Source of the DNA: Deltaproteobacteria bacterium
GTDB taxonomy: Bacteria > Desulfobacterota > Desulfobacteria > Desulfobacterales > JAUVGT01
Assembly: GCA_030593645.1 (NCBI GenBank)
Contig: JAUVGT010000234.1
Location: forward strand, 1 to 7,903
Direction of reading: 5' to 3'
Length of the DNA stretch: 7,903 nucleotides
A program made the position numbers and the translations under genes. The notes under the pieces are model-generated. The model ran no database searches, was not told the DNA's origin, and saw nothing but the letters and a program-made list of their open reading frames with translations. Shown in pieces: positions 1-6,749 of the stretch; the stretch's first letter is position 1; every line of letters starts with the position of its first letter.

Positions 1-7
1 GCTTTTT

Positions 8-80
8 AACCATCTGGGTTACCTCCTGTTTTGTATATTGGTTGTTGTAAACTCATATATAACAGGAGTCCCAGGTGGTT
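8..80. repeat. Large imperfect inverted repeat at left edge
   Basis: The arm at 8-18 (AACCATCTGGG) pairs with 70-80 (CCCAGGTGGTT) over 11 positions with one G-T wobble. Further in, 23-30 (CTCCTGTT) pairs perfectly with 61-68 (AACAGGAG). The two stems are separated by a small asymmetric bulge (19-22 against 69), and the central loop is 30 nt. A run of five T follows on the + strand at 79-83. It could be the terminator of a gene lying left of the window, a structured RNA end, or the remnant of a small mobile element. The long loop is unusual for a classical terminator. Confidence 0.5.
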
Positions 81-555
81 TTTCAATGTTTTTTATTTTT
101 TAGTGCAAAATTCAGGTATTCATTAGAAGCTTGGGAAGATATACAGATATATTATTTCAATTGTCAAGTAATATTCAATTACATAATTGAAAAATCAATA
201 TGTTACAAAAATATTGCTATTGTTTTTCCAAAAAATGCCGATACTATAAAAATAGTTGTTGATTCATTAGGCCCTGAGTAATGCTGGAATGTTTGAATAA
301 TGGGTATAGATCATGATCTGCTTACTTATTCGCAATTGGAGTAAAGCATAGAGTGCTCTAAATACTTAATAAATTTAGTTGTTTAAATCTTTAGTCCGTT
401 TAAAAAACAAAGGGCCGGCACCTACACTCGATTGAAGGAATCAAAAGCATTGATTTTCGATTTGTTTATTAAACCGGTTATGGACTCAAGATTCGAATCC
501 AGAAGGATTGTACTAATTATAAATTCTGCATTATACCGCAAGACGGACAAAAATC
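81..555. other. AT-rich region without a supportable gene
   Basis: No convincing coding sequence, tRNA or rRNA is visible. A GTG-started frame at 75-281 could give 68 aa, but it begins inside the hairpin arm, has no clear ribosome site and shows no family motif. Short palindromes occur at 308-319 (AGATCATGATCT), 349-360 (TAGAG-TG-CTCTA) and 490-499 (GATTCGAATC). The last one resembles a tRNA T-arm by eye, but no flanking cloverleaf can be folded. These may be degenerate remnants or regulatory sequence. Confidence 0.4.
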
Positions 556-584
556 TTGAAAACCAGACAACTGAGTGATATATA
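556..584 (+). promoter_or_regulatory. Possible sigma70-type promoter upstream of the SDR operon
   Basis: A -35-like TTGAAA at 556-561 is followed, after exactly 17 nt, by a -10-like TATATA at 579-584. This matches 5 of 6 and 4 of 6 consensus positions. The predicted start would be near 590, giving a 5' untranslated leader of roughly 200 nt before the SDR start at 788. In such AT-rich DNA chance matches are frequent. The optimal spacing and the overlap with a palindrome are what make this one worth listing. Confidence 0.35.
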
Positions 585-602
585 AAAGATTTTTATATAT
601 CA
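576..602. promoter_or_regulatory. 12-bp-arm perfect palindrome, candidate operator
   Basis: TGATATATAAAA (576-587) and TTTTATATATCA (591-602) are exact reverse complements around a 3-nt spacer, GAT. The element covers the proposed -10 at 579-584 and the expected transcription start, which is where a repressor dimer would block RNA polymerase. As an RNA it would form a weak, nearly all-A/U hairpin, so a DNA-binding role seems likelier than termination. No regulator gene is visible in the window. Confidence 0.4.
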
Positions 603-787
603 AGGGCCAAAGCCGTTCTAAATTTGGTGAATTTGGTGCATATTGATTCAGATTCCGAAGGGTGCAAAGAGGCAAATCGTGCCGCTTGCTTTGGCCGGTT
701 ATATAGGGATGCAGTACTCTCGAGTCCGCCGTTTTATAAAAAACACTGTACAAGCCATATACAGATAATGAAGATAGGAAAAAATTT

Positions 788-2002
788 ATGTCAAAAGGAA
801 TTCGCATTGTAATGACGGGAAGTACTGGACTTCTGGGAAGAAATCTATTATTTGAATTTATTAAAAAAAATATTGATCAGCTTGATCAGCTCGAAGTTCT
901 TATCATGGGAGGTTCAAAGTTTGGTAAGAATTTAAAAGAGAGAATGAACAATATCGTATTGAATGACGGCCGGGATTATTTGTCTTTAGACGACGTTTTA
1001 CTTTCTGATTTGAAAAGCTGGCTGAACTCTCATGTATATTATATTGAAAGTAATTTGTGTGATGATCGTCTGGGAATCAGTAATAAACAATTTGATGTAT
1101 TAAAAAACAGAAAAATAGATTATTTTTTTCACATTGCTTCGATGACCAGCTTTCAGGACACAGCTGTGATTAGAGAAAATCTTCATCAAACAAATGTGCT
1201 CGGGACAATAAAAATTCTTGATTTGGCCGCGTCTCTAAAAATTGAAGAATTTATTTACATTGGATCCGCTTATTCATGTGGTAACATGAGTGGGGATATA
1301 TTGCCGGATTATATAGATGTGAATCAGAAGTTTCGAAATCCGTATGAGAAAAGTAAACTGAATGCCGAATTGTTGGTCAGACAATTTGCCAAAGAAACCA
1401 AAAGCAGATGCCGATTTATCAGACCTTCTACCATATGCGGCAGGTTGATCGAACCCCCTCTTGGAAAAACAAATAAGTTTGATGTATTTTACGCCTACAG
1501 TGCCTTTTATTTAAAAATGAAAATGAGGGTGCTGAGAGGGAGAGAAGGTGCCTATAAACAACCTGTCAATCTTGATATGAGACTGTTTTCGAATGAAAAC
1601 GGCGGACTCAATATTATTCCGGTCGATTTTGCCGCTAAAGTGTTATATGAAATATGTACTCAAAATGATCCGGGTGAATCATATCATTTGACCAATAATG
1701 AAATAACTCTGAATAGTATGTTCGTAAATACCATATTTGATTTTTTAAATATTAAAGGTGTCAGATTTGTTTATGAGATGCCGGATAAAATGAATACTCG
1801 TGAAGCGCTATATTATAAAACTGTAGGAAAATATCTTGCACCATACGGAGCCGCAGATCCGATGATATTTAATACTGATAATTTAAAAAATATTTTAAGT
1901 GATGCAAATTTGAGTTTTCCTAAGATCAACAGCAGTAAGTTTAAAATACTGCTTGATTATGCAAAAAAATATGATTTTGGTTTGAATAGAGAAGCTGAGT
2001 AA
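788..2002 (+). CDS. Extended SDR, thioester-reductase-like NAD(P)-dependent oxidoreductase
   Basis: A 404-aa cytoplasmic Rossmann-fold protein. The dinucleotide motif TGSTGLLG is at residues 10-17, and FHIAS (114-118) fits the usual substrate-side strand. NVLGT is at 136-140. The catalytic set is S160 (IGSA), Y186 and K190 (YEKSK), followed by IRPSTICGR (211-219), typical of extended SDRs. The C-terminal part with YHLTNNE (299-305) fits the NAD_binding_4 (male sterility / thioester reductase) branch better than sugar-nucleotide epimerases. Such enzymes reduce or oxidise carbonyl or thioester substrates, but the substrate here is unknown. The ATG has an AGGA at 776-779, eight nt upstream. There is no signal peptide or membrane segment. 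It probably heads an operon with the activase 62 nt downstream. A sugar epimerase/dehydratase role remains possible. Confidence 0.85.
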   Translation: MSKGIRIVMTGSTGLLGRNLLFEFIKKNIDQLDQLEVLIMGGSKFGKNLKERMNNIVLNDGRDYLSLDDVLLSDLKSWLNSHVYYIESNLCDDRLGISNKQFDVLKNRKIDYFFHIASMTSFQDTAVIRENLHQTNVLGTIKILDLAASLKIEEFIYIGSAYSCGNMSGDILPDYIDVNQKFRNPYEKSKLNAELLVRQFAKETKSRCRFIRPSTICGRLIEPPLGKTNKFDVFYAYSAFYLKMKMRVLRGREGAYKQPVNLDMRLFSNENGGLNIIPVDFAAKVLYEICTQNDPGESYHLTNNEITLNSMFVNTIFDFLNIKGVRFVYEMPDKMNTREALYYKTVGKYLAPYGAADPMIFNTDNLKNILSDANLSFPKINSSKFKILLDYAKKYDFGLNREAE

Positions 2003-2064
2003 TAAAAGTAAAGACTATCACTAAATTTATAAAATGGATTGGTAAAGAGAAAACAGGGTGAATA

Positions 2065-4950
2065 ATGATCGGATTGGAGATCGGGACAGTATCGATAAAA
2101 TGGGCAAAAAAAAAAGAAGATGGTGGATATATCTTTGGGTCAGAACGTCATGAAGGCAATCCTATTGATAAAATAAAAAGCCATTTATCCCCAAATTTAA
2201 TTAAAGACAACTATTCGATTGTGGGAACCGGTAGAACGATTCGGACGATATTGGATGTTCCTTACAAATCGGAAATAGAATGCCTGGAAAAAAGCATTTC
2301 GTATCACAATTTAAAACCCGATATTTTACTTTCGTTGGGTGGAGAAACATTTCTGGTATATACAATAAAGGATGGGAGAATTGTCGATATAATATCGTCT
2401 TCAAAATGCGCCGCCGGTACGGGTGAATTTATCATACAGCAATTTAAGAGAATGAATTTAACCCTGGAACAGGGTATAGAAATCAGTCGTCATGGGAAAT
2501 TGGTACCGTTGGCGACACGTTGCTCTGTATATTGTAAATCTGACGCAACACACAAACTAAATAAGGGAGATTGTTGTCCGGCTGATGTTGCATCGACATT
2601 AATCGATGATCTTGCAAAAAAAGTAAATGAATTGATAAAATTGACCCAAGCTCCGTTCAAACATATTTTACTTTCCGGGGGACTATCATTAAACACTGCT
2701 TTTGTTGAGCATTTAAAAAAATATTTAAATCATTCCAAGATTACTGTTCTTGAGGAGAGCCCTTATTTGGAGGCGTTTGGAGCCGCGCTATACGCATCAG
2801 AGTTAGAAAATTCAGTTCCTGTAATGAACATCATCAATGGAAAACGAAAATCTCTTGAATTGCTTGAATCGTTAAAAACAGCTGAAGGATATCTGGACTA
2901 CAGGGTTCAAGATATGCGCGCGAAAGATATTTCCCCAAACGCCTCTTATATTCTTGGAGTGGATGCCGGCTCAACTACAACCAAGGCTATTTTATTTGAC
3001 ATGAACGATACATCCATTGTCGCAAACTGCTACCTAAGGACGCATGGAGACCCGATAAACGCAACTCAGAAATGTCTTTTAGAATTGGAAAAACAGATTA
3101 AAAAGCAACCAATAAAAATCGTGCAGGCAGCTGTTACAGGTTCAGGTAGGGAAATCGTGTCGGTATATCTCGGAAATTGTCTAAGTTTCAATGAAATACT
3201 TGCCCATTCAAAAGCCGCATCAGATGAAGTGCCCGAAGTGGATACCGTGTTTGAGATCGGTGGGCAGGACTCCAAATTTGTTTCATTTTTAAATGGAATT
3301 CCCATTGATTATTCAATGAACGAAGGGTGTTCTGCCGGAACTGGCAGTTTTTTGGAAGAATCCGTATCCACAGACATGGGAATTCCGGTTCGGGAAATCA
3401 GTAAAATTGCCGAAAGCAGTAATCAGCCTATTGCCTTTGGAGAAAGATGTGCCGCCTTTATTAATACTGATTTAAGAAATGCGATTCAGCAGGGAGCAAG
3501 ACAAAATGATGTTATTGCCGGACTCGTTTGTTCCATAGCAAGAAATTATATTGTTCGCATTGTAGGTAACCGGAATTTAGGAGACACAATTCTATTTCAG
3601 GGAGGTGTCGCACTCAACCGTTCAGTCGCTTTAGCTTTGGCGATGATCACACAAAGAAAAATTGTAGTCCCACCACTTCCGGAATTAATGGGGTGCGTTG
3701 GGGTCTGTTTGTTAACTGTTGAAATGCTAAACAGAAAAGAAGTAAAAATAAAGAAGTATAATCTGGAAGAATTGATCCAAAGTGAAATGAAAACAAAGGG
3801 AACGTTTAAATGTAATAGTTGTGATTATAAATGTGAAATTAATAAAATAATGGTAAGGGATAAAACATATCCTTTCGGAGGTCTTTGCTCGAAATATGAG
3901 TTAATACGTCAAGAGAAAAAAGATATTAAAGAAGGGAAAAACTTCATTGCCATGAGAAATAAAATAATGTTTGAAGATTTTGGGGCTCAGGAAATGAAGA
4001 AACCAAACGGAACCATTGGTGTTCCCCTGGCTCTATCGGCAATGGAATTTTATCCATTTTATGCAAAATTGATCAACGAACTGGGATATAATGTGGTTTT
4101 ATCCAAACCATCCGGGACAATTGATAACTCAAAAATAAATGGGGAATTTTGTTACCCCATGGAAGTCACGCACGGCACAGTCGATTCTCTTCTTGATAAA
4201 AATGTAGATTTTATTTTACTCCCATATTTTCTTGAAGGAATGATGGCTAAGGATGAAAAATATGCATATTCATGTCCCTCATCATCTAAGGCCCCGGATT
4301 TATTGAGAGCATCATTTCCAGATTTAACAAAAAAAATACTTAAACCTCATATTGGTTTTTCTCAGAGAATGGAAAAAACCACGATAAAAGAAATTACTAA
4401 ATTGGCTTCGATACTGGGTGTCGGCAAAAAGGATGCAATGCATGCTGGTAAAAAGGCTTTTGTGCACTATAATAAATTCAAGAAAAAATATCGTGAAACG
4501 GCCCATGAAAATATAAATGAAATAATTTCAGAACCGACTGTTATTATCGCAGGTAAACCATACGTTGTCTGTTCGAATGAAATCAATTTGGCAATGCCAA
4601 GAAAAATTTGCAGTCGGGGTTATCATGTGATTTCCGCGGATATGCTTCCATCGATTAATAGAAAAAAACACCCAAGGAATGTCTGGTATTTTACCCGCCA
4701 AACAATTAACGCCATCGAATATATTAAGAAATATTCAAATATACATATTTGTATATTATCATGCTTTTCTTGTGTTCCGGACGCTATGATAAACCATTCT
4801 ATATTTGAGAAACTGCGCGGGTATACCTTCTGTTACCTTGAAATTGATTCGCATACGGCACATGCCGGGTTTGAAACACGAGTGGGTGCATTTCTTGATA
4901 TTTTGGAGAACAAGAAAAATGGTTATGAGACGGTCCAACATTCGAATTAG
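2065..4950 (+). CDS. Two-module ATP-dependent activase (BcrAD/BadFG/HgdC type) with DUF2229 region
   Basis: A 961-aa soluble protein. The first ASKHA module (about 1-245) carries KCAAGTGEF with C115 and a TRCSVYCKSD block with C153. The second (about 295-555) starts with GVDAGSTTTK (298-307), then EIGGQDSK (397-404), EGCSAGTGSF with C422, and ERCAAF with C462. These cysteine pairs match those binding the bridging [4Fe-4S] cluster in HgdC-type activases. Here the two modules may form a pseudo-dimer holding one cluster (inference). A Cys-rich block follows (C583, C586, C590, C608), then an HgdB/DUF2229-like region (IGVPLAL 651-657, FCYPME 695-700, EIDSHTAHAG 926-935). The family couples ATP hydrolysis to low-potential electron transfer. 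In module 1 the phosphate motifs are weak (GLEIGTVSIK, GGETFLVY), so ATP turnover may reside in module 2. AGGGTG at 2055-2060 supports the ATG. The protein ends where larger relatives continue. Confidence 0.9.
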   Translation: MIGLEIGTVSIKWAKKKEDGGYIFGSERHEGNPIDKIKSHLSPNLIKDNYSIVGTGRTIRTILDVPYKSEIECLEKSISYHNLKPDILLSLGGETFLVYTIKDGRIVDIISSSKCAAGTGEFIIQQFKRMNLTLEQGIEISRHGKLVPLATRCSVYCKSDATHKLNKGDCCPADVASTLIDDLAKKVNELIKLTQAPFKHILLSGGLSLNTAFVEHLKKYLNHSKITVLEESPYLEAFGAALYASELENSVPVMNIINGKRKSLELLESLKTAEGYLDYRVQDMRAKDISPNASYILGVDAGSTTTKAILFDMNDTSIVANCYLRTHGDPINATQKCLLELEKQIKKQPIKIVQAAVTGSGREIVSVYLGNCLSFNEILAHSKAASDEVPEVDTVFEIGGQDSKFVSFLNGIPIDYSMNEGCSAGTGSFLEESVSTDMGIPVREISKIAESSNQPIAFGERCAAFINTDLRNAIQQGARQNDVIAGLVCSIARNYIVRIVGNRNLGDTILFQGGVALNRSVALALAMITQRKIVVPPLPELMGCVGVCLLTVEMLNRKEVKIKKYNLEELIQSEMKTKGTFKCNSCDYKCEINKIMVRDKTYPFGGLCSKYELIRQEKKDIKEGKNFIAMRNKIMFEDFGAQEMKKPNGTIGVPLALSAMEFYPFYAKLINELGYNVVLSKPSGTIDNSKINGEFCYPMEVTHGTVDSLLDKNVDFILLPYFLEGMMAKDEKYAYSCPSSSKAPDLLRASFPDLTKKILKPHIGFSQRMEKTTIKEITKLASILGVGKKDAMHAGKKAFVHYNKFKKKYRETAHENINEIISEPTVIIAGKPYVVCSNEINLAMPRKICSRGYHVISADMLPSINRKKHPRNVWYFTRQTINAIEYIKKYSNIHICILSCFSCVPDAMINHSIFEKLRGYTFCYLEIDSHTAHAGFETRVGAFLDILENKKNGYETVQHSN

Positions 4951-5095
4951 GGAACAAGGAACGAAAGCTGATAATATAAAAATGAAGAATACATGATCGG
5001 TTGTGCGTCTGAAAAGTCGTGTCACCGCTCAGCCATCGAACTTACGATGAGGTTTAATGAGAGCTTTATAAAAAAGAACATAACGGAGGATCGGT
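4951..5095 (+). other. Spacer separating the two activase parts
   Basis: The 145 nt have stops in every forward frame between the TAG of the 961-aa gene and the next start (a TGA in frame with the first gene soon after its stop, and TAA at 5081-5083 in frame with the second). I found no terminator-like hairpin with a T-run, no insertion sequence ends and no clear remnant of activase sequence. The two genes are probably co-transcribed across it. Confidence 0.5.
5085..5090 (+). promoter_or_regulatory. Ribosome binding site deciding a TTG start
   Basis: GGAGGA lies five nt before TTG at 5096-5098. A TAA at 5081-5083 closes the same frame just upstream, so translation cannot begin earlier. The strong site and the nearby stop fix this non-ATG start and argue that the downstream part is translated as its own protein. 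Confidence 0.75.
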
Positions 5096-6445
5096 TTGGG
5101 TATCGATGAATTTAAGATCGCGAGGTTTAGTGATAATTATAGATATATAATAGATAGCAATAATAATAGAGTTGATTATCACCATCCCAAAGTGGTCCAT
5201 GTATGGCCGGTTGAACCGAGTAAGTATTATTTTCGGGCACTCAAATATTTTTATAAAAAAAGGGGCTGGAAACTACGACTGGGCAGTAGAATGGCTGATG
5301 ATATCGATCAATATTCAAAAAAAATATGTACCGGAAAAGAATGCCTTTCATTCTCCACTATAGCGGGGGCAACCTACAAAGATTTGTTGGAAAAAAGAAG
5401 TGATGATGAAATATCCATATATTATTGTCCCAATCATCCGGCCAATTGCCAAATCGGTGCTTTTCCTCTTGTATGGGATACTTTTGCCAGAAGATTGAAA
5501 TTAAAAAATGCTGTATTTAACGCTTATCCCACGGTTGAAAACAATTATCTGGGCCAGGGCAACATTTTTGCAATAGACTTTATGGTTTCATGTGTATTAG
5601 GTGATATCTTTGATGAAGCCGAAACAACTATTAAGTGTCTTGCCAAGGACAAACCTTCAGCCCTAAAAACTTTTGAAGAAGAATGCAGCAAGGTTGAAAA
5701 ATGTGTGGAGAAAGGATTAACTGCGGTTATTTTTGCATTGAGAAAATGGGCAAAATCAGTAGCTCGTATTCCCTTAAGAGCCAAACCCGAAGAAACACCA
5801 AAAATATTGATATTCGGGGGAATAGGCGTTTCAATTGTTCATGATTCAATATCAGAATTTTTTTTCACTCATAACATTATCCCTAAAGTAATAAACCTAT
5901 CTGATTATGTATTATATGCCGAAGCAGAATTGATGACCAGATTTGGTATAAAGAGAGGCATAAGTGATCCGGGAAAACACTCAAATATCCTTCCTATCTT
6001 ATTTTCTATTTTTTCATATCCACCCAAAGAGATATATATGGCTTTGCACTCAAGAGTCATTGTTCAATCTGCCGGTGTGATCGTAAAGCTTTTAAGCAAA
6101 TTTGCTCAGAAATCAGGATTAATATATGATAAATATGTACCGTTCTCTACGTTGATCAAAAAAGGCCATCCATATGCATCATTTAATACTTATGATGAAA
6201 CCACTTTACCAGTTGGAAGATTCATACATTCAATAGAACAAAAAATCTATGATGGCCTCTTAAATGTCGGTGGTTTTAACTGCCAACCGACCATTAACTC
6301 AATGGCTGTGATTAGACCTCTGTCAAATCAATACGATATACCATATGCAGCAATTGATCTTGAGGGCAATCACGTCAGTCCAACTCATTATAGGTTGTTA
6401 GAGAATATTGTCGTTCAATCACGAAGAGTTCATGAAAAAAGATAG
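5096..6445 (+). CDS. HgdB-like / C-terminal activase-family protein, separate gene
   Basis: A 449-aa soluble protein matching the C-terminal third of the long (~1400-aa) activase fusions as I recall them. It opens with a PKVVHVWPVEPSKYYFRA-type strand (31-48), then TGKECLSF (79-86, with C78 and C83), CPNHPANCQIGAF (C111, C118) and ENNYLGQGN (148-156). A second Rossmann-like half begins near KILIFGGIG (236-244). The end has FNCQP with C396 (394-398) and the EGNHVSPTHYR stretch (423-433). Conserved Cys in equivalent HgdB-type proteins bind Fe-S clusters and form the electron acceptor or catalytic site. Ligand assignment here is inference. It starts at TTG with an excellent ribosome site, 145 nt after the 961-aa activase, and presumably works with it as a two-subunit complex. 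Substrate unknown. The alternative is an inactive or structural partner. Confidence 0.8.
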   Translation: MGIDEFKIARFSDNYRYIIDSNNNRVDYHHPKVVHVWPVEPSKYYFRALKYFYKKRGWKLRLGSRMADDIDQYSKKICTGKECLSFSTIAGATYKDLLEKRSDDEISIYYCPNHPANCQIGAFPLVWDTFARRLKLKNAVFNAYPTVENNYLGQGNIFAIDFMVSCVLGDIFDEAETTIKCLAKDKPSALKTFEEECSKVEKCVEKGLTAVIFALRKWAKSVARIPLRAKPEETPKILIFGGIGVSIVHDSISEFFFTHNIIPKVINLSDYVLYAEAELMTRFGIKRGISDPGKHSNILPILFSIFSYPPKEIYMALHSRVIVQSAGVIVKLLSKFAQKSGLIYDKYVPFSTLIKKGHPYASFNTYDETTLPVGRFIHSIEQKIYDGLLNVGGFNCQPTINSMAVIRPLSNQYDIPYAAIDLEGNHVSPTHYRLLENIVVQSRRVHEKR

Positions 6446-6596
6446 AAAAAATAACTTTCAAAGAATTAATTCTTTGAAGGGTCCAAAAGTATTATACAAT
6501 AAGTTAGAAATAAAAAAAGGAATAGGTAGTTTTTTTAACTATCCCCAATTCATTCAAACTGTGTACAATAACAGCGCGGATGATTCATACCTATGA
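6432..6596 (+). CDS. Possible small ORF overlapping the end of the HgdB-like gene
   Basis: An ATG at 6432, inside the last codons of the preceding gene and in a different frame, opens 54 codons preceded by GAAGAG (6423-6428). The lysine-rich product resembles no family I recognise. Its TGA overlaps an ATG (ATGA at 6593-6596) that starts another frame of only 18 aa, ending at 6649. Overlapping starts of this kind suggest translational coupling. However, the 22-bp palindrome at 6457-6478 lies within the frame, and the peptides are short, so this may be chance or a decayed gene. Confidence 0.18.
   Translation: MKKDRKNNFQRINSLKGPKVLYNKLEIKKGIGSFFNYPQFIQTVYNNSADDSYL
6457..6478. repeat. 22-bp perfect palindrome after the operon
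   Basis: The arm TTCAAAGAATT (6457-6467) meets its exact reverse complement at 6468-6478 with no spacer. Allowing a G-T wobble and one more pair extends it to 6455-6480. It lies 12 nt past the stop of the HgdB-like gene. On the + strand no T-run follows. On the - strand the A-rich tract at 6436-6454 would read as a T-rich tail, so it has terminator form only for leftward transcription. It may instead stabilise the 3' end of the operon mRNA or bind a protein dimer. Confidence 0.5.
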
Positions 6597-6660
6597 TTGA
6601 AGTTGTACTCATCAAGGCCAGTTCTGATTATTTAACGGTTTGGCTCTGAATGTTCTTCTA

Positions 6661-6689
6661 TTGATATTTTTTAATATTTTTGCTATGGT
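6661..6689 (+). promoter_or_regulatory. Possible promoter for the cyclase gene
   Basis: TTGATA at 6661-6666 and TATGGT at 6684-6689 are 17 nt apart, matching 5 of 6 and 4 of 6 sigma70 consensus positions. The predicted start near 6696 gives a leader of about 55 nt before the ATG at 6750. Base composition makes chance matches likely, so confidence is low. Confidence 0.25.
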
Positions 6690-6713
6690 GAAAAATCTTT
6701 TTCTGCACATAGC
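6682..6713. repeat. Imperfect hairpin upstream of the cyclase gene
   Basis: GCTATG (6682-6687) pairs with CATAGC (6708-6713). Inside it, GAAAAA (6690-6695) pairs with TTTTTC (6698-6703) around a 2-nt loop. The outer and inner stems are separated by short unpaired bases. It overlaps the proposed -10 and start site and lies 36 nt before the ATG, so it could be an operator or a leader structure. Confidence 0.3.
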
Positions 6714-6749
6714 TTGATAAAATTAACACTATTACTGGACAAATAAGAC

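Larger units (their letters stand above)
6446..6749. other. Intergenic region between activase operon and cyclase gene
   Basis: About 300 nt of AT-rich DNA. It contains the palindrome at 6457-6478, most of the doubtful 54-aa frame, a T-rich stretch at 6666-6681, an imperfect hairpin at 6682-6713 and a possible promoter. No RNA gene or insertion sequence is visible. Confidence 0.5.

Noticed and set aside
75..281. 68-aa GTG-started frame on the + strand
   Set aside because: It starts within the hairpin arm, lacks a ribosome site, is AT-driven in composition and shows no recognisable motif.
478..510. tRNA T-arm-like GATTCGAATCC
   Set aside because: The T-stem does not pair properly, the base before TTC is A where G53 is expected, and no D-arm, anticodon arm or acceptor stem can be built around it.
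621..638. Tandem 9-bp repeat AATTTGGTG x2
   Set aside because: Only two short copies in AT-rich leader DNA, so it is probably chance.
517..807. 96-aa frame on the - strand with a CPSC motif, and the opposing 624-812 frame
   Set aside because: Each lies opposite or out of frame with the start region of the SDR. A single CxxC is not a zinc finger, and neither resembles a family. They cover the leader and palindrome region.
873..894. Short tandem repeat GATCAGCTT/GATCAGCTC inside the SDR gene
   Set aside because: It encodes a simple DQLDQLE repeat in a normal coding frame and needs no further explanation.
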